Shown here in pieces: positions 31,480 to 38,881 of a stretch of 51,168 nt of DNA (positions are counted from its first letter, which is position 1; the number at the start of each line of letters is the position of its first letter). Below the pieces are notes generated by a model. It was not told where the DNA came from, made no database searches, and saw only the letters and a program-made list of their open reading frames with translations. Position numbers and translations under genes: made by a program. Source of the DNA: DASXRC01 sp036506495 (GTDB lineage Bacteria; Actinomycetota; Actinomycetes; Mycobacteriales; Micromonosporaceae); contig DASXRQ010000053.1 of the NCBI GenBank assembly GCA_036506495.1, positions 1 to 51,168 of the forward strand, written 5' to 3'.

Positions 31480-32190
31480 ATGCGAACTACGGCAATCGCC
31501 GCGGTGACAGTCGCCACGCTTGGGCTGGCGCTCGGTGGATGTAGCGACAATTCGGTCGGCACGACCCCGAGCACACCGGGCGGGACCGCCACGGCCACGG
31601 CACCCGCTGCGGGACCGGTGGTCCAGTGCGTGGTCGGCAACTGGCGCAGCACGGGCGCGAACGCCGTGGCCCGGAGCGGCGGGGCGAGCGCGACGCTCAC
31701 CGGCGGCGCCGGGGTCGCCGTCGCCATCAGCGAAACCGGTGCGGTGACCATCGACTTCTCGACCATGCAGCCGGCCGAGTTCACCGCCCAGGTCGCCGGG
31801 ACACAGGTGCGCGGCACGTTTGTGTACGCGGGCAAGGCCACGGGCACGATCCATACCGGAGAGGCCGCCACGCCGAGCGCGTCGGCTACCACGCCGAGCG
31901 CGTCGGCTACCTCTGGCGACGCGAGCGCCACCTCGGGCAGCTGGGAGCCCGTTCCGCCGGTGGACTGGGGCGACGTGCGGGTGACCGTGGACCTCACGCA
32001 GCCCGTTAGGGGGCGCCCGTTCGACAACGTGCGGATCGGCGAGGTGATCGGTAACGGGGTCGACCAGACCGGCGGCGTCGTCGACGTGAACCCGGTGTTC
32101 GGACGCGGCGGCTACGAGTGCCGCGGCGACATGCTCGTGATCACCCCGGAGGCCCAGGGCGGCATCGGTTGGACGCTCGCCCGCGCATAA
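31480..32190 (+). CDS. Putative lipoprotein with tandem TPSASAT repeat
   Basis: The 236-residue protein starts MRTTAIAAVTVATLGLALGGCSD, a signal peptide with lipobox LGGC, so it is likely anchored to the outer face of the membrane. The body is beta-rich and Thr/Gly-rich (CVVGNWRSTG resembles lipid- or sugar-binding secreted domains). It contains a 21-bp tandem duplication (31870-31890, 31891-31911) that encodes TPSASAT twice. Conserved Cys occur at the start and near the end (YECRGD) of the mature domain. I do not recognise the family. It is divergent from the hydrolase and convergent with the next gene. Confidence 0.8.
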   Translation: MRTTAIAAVTVATLGLALGGCSDNSVGTTPSTPGGTATATAPAAGPVVQCVVGNWRSTGANAVARSGGASATLTGGAGVAVAISETGAVTIDFSTMQPAEFTAQVAGTQVRGTFVYAGKATGTIHTGEAATPSASATTPSASATSGDASATSGSWEPVPPVDWGDVRVTVDLTQPVRGRPFDNVRIGEVIGNGVDQTGGVVDVNPVFGRGGYECRGDMLVITPEAQGGIGWTLARA

Positions 32191-32202
32191 CGGCACCCCG
32201 GC

Positions 32203-34137
32203 TCAGGCGAGCAGCGCCTCGACCCGGCGGTTGACCGCCGCGAGGGTCGCGCGGACGACGGCCTGTCGAGGGTCGCCGGTGACCACCGCGGAGCCGGCGA
32301 GCTGCTCGACCCAGCCGCCGCACATCAGCAGCACCACCACGACGGCGACGTCGCACCCCCCGAGCGGCACCACGGTGGCGTGCTCCAGGAAGCACCGGCC
32401 CAGGTCGCCGGTGGTGTCGGCGTCGCGCAGCAGCTCGTCGATCGCGGATGCCGCGGCGATCGCGCACAGCCGGAGGATGTACCCCGTGGTCGCGGGCCCC
32501 TCGGCCAGGCCGACCGCCTGCTTGTCGCCGGCGACGAGGCGAACCTCGACGTTCGCGTCGAGCCCGACCGTCCTGACCTGAACCTGGTCGATCACGACCC
32601 GGGGACCCCGGCGTCCGTCGAGGTTGAGCGGGCCGGGCCCCGCGGCCTGCTCGGCAAGGACGGTCGGCTCGGGGTACGCGGTGGCCGCCGAGTCCGGGTA
32701 CGGCGTGGCAGCCGACGCTGGGTACGGCATCGCGGCCGAATCCGGATACGGCGTGGCGGCCGACACCGGGTACGGCTTGGCCCGTCCACGAGCGACCGGC
32801 CGTGGCCACCGGCGGGTCTGGGCCATCGGCTCGAGGTGGCGGCCGGGCCGCTCCGGTGGTTCGGCGGCCATGGCCCGGCGGTGGCCGGCGGGCCAGGACT
32901 CGCCGCGTGGCGCGGCGGCCAGCCCCATGCGCTCCTGCAGCATCCTGGCGACCACGCGGCTGATCTGGGCGGGGTCGGCGCCCTCGGCCAGATCCAGTCG
33001 CAGTGTGTGTCCGGTGCCCGGGTTGGTGCGCAGGGAGGCGTCCCGGACCCCGGCAACGCCACGGACCGCGGCCAGGATGGCGGCCACGTCGAAGCCGGCC
33101 GGCCGCTCCAGGTCATGCGGCGGGACGTCGTCCCTGCGCAGGTGGGTGGCGATCCGGGCGAGCTCGGGCGTCTCCGCGGGCGGCTCTGGCTCGGGTGGCT
33201 CGGGGACCGTGGGCACGTCCGGCTCGGAAGGGACGCGCTGGGGCAGAACGTCGGTCGGTTCGGTCAGGTGATCCTCGGACACCTTCGGGAGCTCAACCGG
33301 CTCACCGACCGCCGGCTCGAATCGGGCGATCGACGCCGCGGAGGCAGCCGGAGCAGTGGGGGCCGTGGGCGCGCCGGACACGGGTGCCGCCGGAGGCGTG
33401 GGGTGCAGTGGCTCACCGGCGTACGGGTCGGCCGTCGGCTGCCGTGGGCGGAATCCCGGCGGCACGGCGTACCCCGGCGTCGGTTCGCCGTACCCCGCCG
33501 GTGCTGGCTCGGCGTACGCCTGCGGCGCGGTGACATACCCCGGCTGCGCGCTGATCGCCGGCGGCGTGCTGGTCGCCGGCGGCGCCGAGGCCTGGCCCCG
33601 CCCGGCCGGATAGACGATCGGCGACCCTTCGGCGGGCGTGGCGTCGTTGATGCCGGCGCGGCGGCGCGGCTCCTCGGGTATCGGGATACCGCGCTCGGCC
33701 GGCGGCGCCGACCGAGGGACGGGGATCGTCGGGTACTCGGGTCGCCAGGCGGTCTGCGCGGCGGCCGGAGCAGCGGCACCCGCGGTGCCCGCCCCGGCCG
33801 GGACGGTCCCGCCCGGGGCCACGGCCGGAACCGCCTCGGAGGCGTCCGACCGCGGGCTGGACGTGGCGTGGGGCGCGGGCAGCTTCGAATCGCCGGGGGT
33901 GAGCAGGTCGGCGTACCGGGAGGGCGGTTCTCCCCAGCCGCGGGGGGCGTTGTCGACGACGCGGCGCCAGCCGGGCACGACGGGCTCGGGTCCCGGCTCG
34001 AGGGCGGCACCGGCCTGGGACCACGCGGCATCCAACGCTGCCCATCCGCCGTTGAGGCGGGCGCGGTCGACCCGCGGAGCGGTACCGTTGCCGTTCTCGG
34101 CCGGTGTTGCGCCCTCCGGTTGCCCTGTTTCGTCCAC
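32203..34137 (-). CDS. Large Pro/Ala-rich hypothetical protein with 8-residue repeats
   Basis: This 644-residue protein has no signal peptide or clear membrane helix. Residues 1 to about 330 are low-complexity (Pro, Ala, Gly, Thr). A small predicted alpha/beta domain follows (PAGFDVAAILAAVRGVAGVR to RMLQERMGLAA). Five tandem 8-residue units of the pattern PYPxSAAT come next (DNA 32666-32785). The C-terminal roughly 130 residues form a second folded domain (RVVIDQVQVRTVGLDANVEV, then AIAAASAIDELLRDA and CDVAVVVVLLMCGGWVEQL). I do not recognise it. The mosaic of disordered and folded parts suggests a scaffold or regulatory role, which is inference. It is divergent from the TetR gene by 113 bases. 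Confidence 0.8.
   Translation of the reverse strand: MDETGQPEGATPAENGNGTAPRVDRARLNGGWAALDAAWSQAGAALEPGPEPVVPGWRRVVDNAPRGWGEPPSRYADLLTPGDSKLPAPHATSSPRSDASEAVPAVAPGGTVPAGAGTAGAAAPAAAQTAWRPEYPTIPVPRSAPPAERGIPIPEEPRRRAGINDATPAEGSPIVYPAGRGQASAPPATSTPPAISAQPGYVTAPQAYAEPAPAGYGEPTPGYAVPPGFRPRQPTADPYAGEPLHPTPPAAPVSGAPTAPTAPAASAASIARFEPAVGEPVELPKVSEDHLTEPTDVLPQRVPSEPDVPTVPEPPEPEPPAETPELARIATHLRRDDVPPHDLERPAGFDVAAILAAVRGVAGVRDASLRTNPGTGHTLRLDLAEGADPAQISRVVARMLQERMGLAAAPRGESWPAGHRRAMAAEPPERPGRHLEPMAQTRRWPRPVARGRAKPYPVSAATPYPDSAAMPYPASAATPYPDSAATAYPEPTVLAEQAAGPGPLNLDGRRGPRVVIDQVQVRTVGLDANVEVRLVAGDKQAVGLAEGPATTGYILRLCAIAAASAIDELLRDADTTGDLGRCFLEHATVVPLGGCDVAVVVVLLMCGGWVEQLAGSAVVTGDPRQAVVRATLAAVNRRVEALLA
32666..32785 (-). 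repeat. Five 24-bp tandem repeats inside a coding region
   Basis: Units start at 32666, 32690, 32714, 32738 and 32762. Each is a variant of a 24-base sequence centred on GGGTACGGCGTGGC, in frame, encoding an 8-residue Pro-Tyr-Pro-x-Ser-Ala-Ala-Thr pattern. Most differences between units change only a few codons, which suggests expansion by slippage followed by drift. Confidence 0.85.
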
Positions 34138-34250
34138 CGTGCGCTCCTCCGGTTGTCCACGCTGAGGCTACCGTGTGGTTTCAGTGGCGATAAGTTGCTA
34201 CGGCGTACGAATTCCGAACCGGTTGCCGGCCGGGAGGACGGAGGTAGGAG

Positions 34251-34889
34251 ATGAACGCTGCGTCTGGTGGCGCGCAGACCGCAAGCCGGCCGACCCGTCT
34301 GCCGCGTTCCGCGCGGCGCAAGCAGTTGCTCGCCGCGGCGCAGGATGTCTTCGTCGCACAGGGTTACCACTCGGCAGCGATGGACGACATCGCCGAGCGG
34401 GCGGGCGTCTCCAAGCCAGTTCTGTACCAACACTTTCCGGGCAAGCTCGAGCTGTATCTCGCACTGCTCGACACGCACTGTGACGCGATCGTTGCGCAGG
34501 TGCACACGGCGATGGCCGCGACGACGGACAACAAGGAGCGGGTGATCGGGGCGGTCCGGGCGTACTTCGACTTCGTCGACCACGAGAGCGAGGCGTTCCG
34601 GCTGGTATTCGAGTCGGACCTGCGCAACGAGCCGTCCGTCCGCGAGCGGGTCGAGCGCGTCGAACAGGGCTGTGTCGTGGCTATCAGCGACACGATCATG
34701 GCCGATACCGGAGTCAGCCGGGCGCGCGCAGAGCTCCTCGCGTCCGGGCTCGTCGGCGCCGCCGAGACCGCGGCCCGGTTCTGGCTGGCCGACGGCCGCA
34801 AGGTGCCGAAGGAGGAGGCCGAGCAGCTGATGGCGGCGCTGTCCTGGCGTGGCATCGCGAGCTTCCCGCTGCAGGCCGAGCCGGCCTGA
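34251..34889 (+). CDS. TetR-family transcriptional regulator
   Basis: The 212-residue protein has the TetR helix-turn-helix at about residues 20-65: ARRKQLLAAAQDVFVAQGYHSAAMDDIAERAGVSKPVLYQHFPGKLELYLALLD. The C-terminal helical domain contains the FDFVDHESEAFRLVFESDLRNEPSVRERV stretch seen in orthologues of Rv3208. The ATG follows GGAGGTAGGAG directly. It is upstream of a DUF3107 gene, the same pairing as Rv3208-Rv3208A in mycobacteria. The ligand and targets are unknown. Confidence 0.93.
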   Translation: MNAASGGAQTASRPTRLPRSARRKQLLAAAQDVFVAQGYHSAAMDDIAERAGVSKPVLYQHFPGKLELYLALLDTHCDAIVAQVHTAMAATTDNKERVIGAVRAYFDFVDHESEAFRLVFESDLRNEPSVRERVERVEQGCVVAISDTIMADTGVSRARAELLASGLVGAAETAARFWLADGRKVPKEEAEQLMAALSWRGIASFPLQAEPA

Positions 34890-34925
34890 GGCATCGGCTA
34901 GCCTTCGCAGGGCGCACGGCTCGCA

Positions 34926-34964
34926 CCCGATGAGTTCGTACCCGATGAGTTCGTACCCGATGAG
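34926..34964 (+). repeat. 15-bp tandem repeat just upstream of DUF3107 gene
   Basis: CCCGATGAGTTCGTA occurs at 34926-34940 and 34941-34955, with a partial third copy CCCGATGAG at 34956-34964 that runs into the ribosome-binding site GAGGAGG of the next gene. The array occupies most of the 83-base gap between the TetR and DUF3107 genes. Confidence 0.9.
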
Positions 34965-34972
34965 GAGGTCTC

Positions 34973-35200
34973 GTGGAGGTGAAGATCGGCGTCCAGTACG
35001 CCTCGCGTGAGCTCTCCGTCGAGAGCGCCCAGACACCCGACGAGGTGGAGAAGGCCGTGACGGCCGCCATCAACGGCGACAGCGGCGTGCTTTCGCTACA
35101 GGACGAGCGCGGCCGGCGCGTGGTCGTGCCGGTCTCGAAGATCGCGTACGTCGAGATCGCTGAGGCGTCGCCGCGCGCGGTGGGGTTCACGGCCCGCTGA
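34973..35200 (+). CDS. DUF3107 family protein (Rv3208A/TB9.4-like)
   Basis: This 75-residue acidic protein starts MEVKIGVQYASRELSVES and has the conserved core TAAINGDSGVLSLQDERGRRVVVPVSKIAYVEI, which identifies the actinobacterial DUF3107 family. The function is not known. The GTG at 34973 follows GAGGAGG by four bases. It follows the TetR gene on the same strand, with a 15-bp tandem repeat in the leader, and is convergent with the ferritin-like gene. Confidence 0.93.
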   Translation: MEVKIGVQYASRELSVESAQTPDEVEKAVTAAINGDSGVLSLQDERGRRVVVPVSKIAYVEIAEASPRAVGFTAR

Positions 35201-35219
35201 GCGGCGACCCGGCGCGGTC

Positions 35220-35882
35220 TCAGTTGTTGAGGCCCACCGCGGTCATCCGTGCGGTATGCGCCGACGTGAGCCGCTTGAGCAACGCCTGCACGCCGGCCTG
35301 ATCTCCCGACCCGAGCACGATCAACGTCGCGAGTGCGACCCGCTCACCGGCAACCCGCTGCGCCTGTGACAGACCCTCCCCCACCAGCCGCCGGGCCCAC
35401 ATCGACAGCCGGTTGGCGACCTTGGGGTCGGTCGCTATCGCCCGCCGGATCTCCTCGGCGGCGAAGTCGTCGTACCTGTTGCCGTGCAGCACATCCAACA
35501 CGAGCTCCCGGTCGGACGCGCCGAGGAACGCCGCGACCTCCCGGAAGAAGTCGTCCGCGATCCCGTCCCCTACGTACGCCTTGGTCAGCGCCTCGAGCCA
35601 GTCCTTGGGGTCGGTCGAATCGTGGTACGCCTGCAGCGGCGCCACGAACGGCGACATCGCCTCCTCCGGGTCCGCGCCGAGCTCGACGAGGCGGCCGGCC
35701 AACCGCCGATAGTTAGCGATCTCGACGGCGGCCATCTCGCTGAGCACGGCGCGGCGGCGCAGGTCTGGTGCGAGGCGGGCGTCCGCGGCCATCCGGTCAA
35801 ACGCGAGCAGTTCGCCGTACGCGAGCATGCCGAGCAGCTCGGCGACGGCCGCGTCGGCGAGGTTCGAGCCGGGTTCCGACAC
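35220..35882 (-). CDS. Ferritin-like fold protein (Rv3210c-like)
   Basis: The product has 220 residues and an all-helical ferritin-like architecture related to the tRNA-(ms2io6A) hydroxylase group: LLGMLAYGELLAFDRMAADARLAP, SEMAAVEIANYRRLAGRLVELGADPEEAM, DGIADDFFREVAAFLG. Glu and His/Tyr residues in these helices could bind a di-iron centre, but a full EExxH set is not obvious. Mycobacterial Rv3210c occupies the same position beside the DEAD-box helicase. Function unproven. Confidence 0.85.
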   Translation of the reverse strand: MSEPGSNLADAAVAELLGMLAYGELLAFDRMAADARLAPDLRRRAVLSEMAAVEIANYRRLAGRLVELGADPEEAMSPFVAPLQAYHDSTDPKDWLEALTKAYVGDGIADDFFREVAAFLGASDRELVLDVLHGNRYDDFAAEEIRRAIATDPKVANRLSMWARRLVGEGLSQAQRVAGERVALATLIVLGSGDQAGVQALLKRLTSAHTARMTAVGLNN

Positions 35883-36007
35883 GCCCGCAGGCTACCGCCC
35901 ACCGGCGCATTACAGGGCGCACCGCCGAGTATCGGGTACCATGGACGAGTTGCTGCGGGCGAGAGCTTGTCAATCAAGCCGCCCGCGGTGCGCGTGCGGC
36001 CCGCGAT

Positions 36008-36021
36008 CACGCGATCGCGTG
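36008..36021. promoter_or_regulatory. 14-bp perfect palindrome in helicase 5' region
   Basis: CACGCGATCGCGTG is a perfect palindrome about 72 bases upstream of the DEAD-box helicase start, inside a strongly self-complementary GC-rich stretch (roughly 35990-36050). It could be a protein-binding site or part of a structured leader. The function is inferred only from position. Confidence 0.35.
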
Positions 36022-36092
36022 TGGCCCGCGCCACACCGATCGCGCCCTTGGGACAGATGGGGCGCACCACGAGAGGGCACCCCCACAACCTA

Positions 36093-37721
36093 ATGAGCGT
36101 AAATACACACATCGCGGCCGGCGAGGAGCTGGCCGCCCGCGCGCCGGTTCGCCCGGACAGCCCCACCTTCGCCGACCTGGGCGTCCGTCACGAGACCGTC
36201 GAGGCACTGGCCGCCGTCGGCATCGTCCGAACGTTCGCAATCCAGGAGTACGCGGTGCCGATCGCGCTGCGCGGCAGTGACCTGATCGGCCAGGCGCCCA
36301 CCGGTACCGGCAAGACCCTCGGCTTCGGCGTCCCCCTGCTCGAGCAGGTGTTCGCGCCCGCCGAGGGCAGCGACGGCCTGCCGCAGGCGCTCGTCGTCGT
36401 GCCGACCCGGGAGCTCGGCCTGCAGGTCGCCAAGGACATTGCGGCGACCGGGAGGACCCGCGGTGTGCGGGTGCTGCCGATCTACGGTGGCGTCGCGTAC
36501 GAGCCGCAGATCGACGCGCTGAAGGCCGGCGTTGAGATCGTCGTCGGTACGCCCGGCCGGTTACTCGACCTCGCCAGGCAGAAGCACCTGCGGCTGGATC
36601 GGGTTCGGGCGCTCGTCCTCGACGAGGCCGACCGCATGCTGGACCTCGGCTTCCTCGACGACGTCGAGAAGATCCTCGCGATGCTGCCGGACGACCGGCA
36701 GACCATGCTGTTCTCGGCGACCATGCCGGAGCCCATCGTCGCGCTCGCCCGGCGGTTCCTGCGCGCGCCGGTGACCGTCCACGCCCAGCACGATGCCGCG
36801 ACCGGCCCGTCGCCGCTGACCAAGCAGGTCGTCTACCGCACGCATCCGCTCAACAAGATCGAGGTGCTGGCCCGGATCCTGCAGGCCCGCGGGCGTGGCC
36901 TGACGATGATCTTCACCCGGACCAAGCGGGCCGCGGACCGCGTCGCGGAGGATCTGGACTTCCGGGGCTTCGCCGCGGCGGCGGTGCACGGCGACCTCGG
37001 CCAAGGCGCCCGCGAGCGCGCCCTGCGAGCGTTCCGCGGCGGGAAGATCGACGCGCTCGTCGCCACCGACGTCGCGGCTCGCGGTCTCGACGTGTCCGGA
37101 GTCACACACGTCATCAACTACGACTGCCCCGAGGACGCGGATGCCTACACGCACCGCATCGGCCGCACCGGCCGAGCGGGCGCGACCGGGGTCGCGGTGA
37201 CGTTCGTGGACTGGGAGGACATGCCGCGCTGGCGGCTGATCGACAAGTCGCTGGGGCTGGACCTGCCGGAGCCCCCCGAGACGTACCACACCTCGGAGTA
37301 CCTGCGCACCGGCCTCGACATCCCGGCGGACGCGACCGGCACCCTCCCGACCGCGCAGCGGTCACGGGCGGGCCTGGCCGCCGAGGTCGAGGAGGACCTG
37401 GGCGGACCGGCCCGGGGTCGCCGCGGCCGTCCGGACCGCGCGGAGGCACCGGCCCGCCGGCGGTCCCGCTCCGGCCGGGTTACGCCGGACGTGTCGCCCG
37501 AGTCGGCTGCCGCCACGGGCGCGGACGGCTCGGCGGAGCTGGGTCAGCCTCGCCGTCGCCGCCGGCGGCGCGCGGCAGACATCCCGACCGAGTCGACGGT
37601 CGCCACCGACATGTCCACGTTGGACGGAGACACCGCCGCCAAGCCGAAGCGGCGCCGCCGTCGCCGCACCCGCGGCAGCGTGGACGCTCCCGGGGCGCCC
37701 GCCGAAGCGTCCACGTCCTGA
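36093..37721 (+). CDS. DEAD-box ATP-dependent RNA helicase (RhlE-like)
   Basis: This 542-residue RNA helicase has the full motif set: Q-motif region FADLGVRHETVEALAAVGI, APTGTGKT, PTRELGLQV, TPGRLLDLA, DEADRML, SATMP, IFTRTKRAADRVAEDL, ATDVAARGLDVSGV and HRIGRTGRAG. The last roughly 120 residues are Arg-rich and disordered (RGRRGRPDRAEAPARRRSRSGR, RRRRRRAADI, KRRRRRRTRG), typical of RNA-binding tails. The ATG at 36093 (MSVNTHIAAGEE) is preferred; the frame is open upstream. It is the counterpart of rhlE (Rv3211) by position. The roughly 200-base leader may be structured. Confidence 0.95.
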   Translation: MSVNTHIAAGEELAARAPVRPDSPTFADLGVRHETVEALAAVGIVRTFAIQEYAVPIALRGSDLIGQAPTGTGKTLGFGVPLLEQVFAPAEGSDGLPQALVVVPTRELGLQVAKDIAATGRTRGVRVLPIYGGVAYEPQIDALKAGVEIVVGTPGRLLDLARQKHLRLDRVRALVLDEADRMLDLGFLDDVEKILAMLPDDRQTMLFSATMPEPIVALARRFLRAPVTVHAQHDAATGPSPLTKQVVYRTHPLNKIEVLARILQARGRGLTMIFTRTKRAADRVAEDLDFRGFAAAAVHGDLGQGARERALRAFRGGKIDALVATDVAARGLDVSGVTHVINYDCPEDADAYTHRIGRTGRAGATGVAVTFVDWEDMPRWRLIDKSLGLDLPEPPETYHTSEYLRTGLDIPADATGTLPTAQRSRAGLAAEVEEDLGGPARGRRGRPDRAEAPARRRSRSGRVTPDVSPESAAATGADGSAELGQPRRRRRRRAADIPTESTVATDMSTLDGDTAAKPKRRRRRRTRGSVDAPGAPAEASTS

Positions 37722-37727
37722 TCATCC

Positions 37728-37785
37728 CAACTTCACGGAGGTTGCGCCCTCACTCGCGGCGGAGGCCACAACTTCCGTGTAGTTG
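37728..37785. terminator. Imperfect palindrome downstream of helicase gene
   Basis: The arm starting at 37728 (CAACTTCACGGAGGTTG) and the arm ending at 37785 (reverse complement CAACTACACGGAAGTTG) differ at two positions. Each arm is itself nearly palindromic (CAAC...GTTG). The element starts a few bases after the helicase stop codon and is flanked by direct copies of GATCATC. It is a likely terminator and possibly another repeat-family member. Confidence 0.6.
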
Positions 37786-37815
37786 TCTCGATCATCGCCA
37801 CAAGCGCGTGAGAGA

Positions 37816-38850
37816 GTGGCGATCGTGGAGACGGCTCACGACGTCCTCATCGCGCTCACCGGTCGGTACGCGTTCAGCGAGGTCGCCGCGCTGGTCGGGG
37901 CCGGTGCGGACGGACTCGCCCTCACCACCCGCGCGGCGGCCGAGATCCAGCACCTATGCGCATTCGGCAAGCGCCTGCTCGACCTCGACGCGGAGGACTT
38001 CGGCCTCTTGGACGCGACCATCGACGCGAACACCGACACCACCCTCGCGGACGGCATCGGCGGCGACGTGGTGCCGGCCGACCTGCGGCTGCGCGCGCTC
38101 GCGTGCCGGATGCCGCAGGCCCCCGACGAACCGCACCGTGGCGCGCTCGGAACGCTCCGCCCGGCGTACCGGCTGCTGCTCGAGGTGATCGACGCGCACT
38201 GGCGCCGGCGGGAGACCGCGGCGCTGGTCGCCACGGTCCACATCGCGAGCGAATACGCCCCGCTGCTCGTCTGGGAGCGCATTCTCGGACACGCCGGCGA
38301 CCCGGCGCTGCTGCCCGTTGCCGTGGGCGGGGAGGGCAGCGCCTGGGGCGACTTCGATTACCGGGACTGCCCGCACACGAAGGCGGAGAAGTCGGCCGCC
38401 AAGCGGGTGCTCCGAGTCGCCCAGGACCAGCCGGTCGGCTGGCGGAGCTACCTCGACCGTCAGCACAGCACCGCCGCACACGCGCTCGCGGTCTGTGCGG
38501 CCGAGTGCGGCCACCCGTGCACGGTGATGACGAGACTGTCCAAACAGGACACGGGTACGGTGACTGGGGGCTGCCGGCTCGCACTCGCGTTCATCGACTC
38601 CCCGATCGTACGGCTGCGCCACTCCGCGCCCGTTGGGCACGGCTTCGGCGTACCGTCGCCGGACGAGGTCGGGCACGCGTGGGACCGCACCCGGCGCGGC
38701 CTGGCCCGGGCCGGCGCGGACCTTCCCGACGACGGCTTCGCGCTGCCCGGCCTGCCCTCGCTGTTCGGGGCTCTGGCCGGCGTACCGATGCCGCCGGACA
38801 CCCTGGTGGCCGACACCGCGGCGGCGCTCAGGGCGGCGCTGACCGCATGA
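37816..38850 (+). CDS. Conserved actinobacterial hypothetical protein
   Basis: The product has about 344 residues and no signal peptide or membrane helix. Notable features are the Cys/His-rich segment DYRDCPHTKAEKSAAKRVLR, then CAAECGHPC, and a conserved-looking VPMPPDTLVADTAAALRAAL end. I do not recognise the family, and the Cys/His pattern does not match a zinc finger known to me. The GTG at 37816 is chosen because the earlier TTG (37783) lies in the palindrome arm. It is followed after 31 bases by the MBL-fold gene on the same strand and may be co-transcribed. Confidence 0.7.
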   Translation: MAIVETAHDVLIALTGRYAFSEVAALVGAGADGLALTTRAAAEIQHLCAFGKRLLDLDAEDFGLLDATIDANTDTTLADGIGGDVVPADLRLRALACRMPQAPDEPHRGALGTLRPAYRLLLEVIDAHWRRRETAALVATVHIASEYAPLLVWERILGHAGDPALLPVAVGGEGSAWGDFDYRDCPHTKAEKSAAKRVLRVAQDQPVGWRSYLDRQHSTAAHALAVCAAECGHPCTVMTRLSKQDTGTVTGGCRLALAFIDSPIVRLRHSAPVGHGFGVPSPDEVGHAWDRTRRGLARAGADLPDDGFALPGLPSLFGALAGVPMPPDTLVADTAAALRAALTA

Positions 38851-38881
38851 TCGGCCGCGGCCGCCCCGATACGCTGGGGGA

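Noticed and set aside
34921..34970. CRISPR-like or attachment-site repeat
   Set aside because: The units are contiguous 15-bp tandem copies without spacers; no CRISPR array or integrase is present in the window.
35941..36093. Small plus-strand open frame starting MDELLRARACQSS upstream of the helicase
   Set aside because: About 50 codons of Arg/Pro/Cys-rich sequence with no ribosome-binding site or recognisable feature; it could be a leader peptide but is unsupported.
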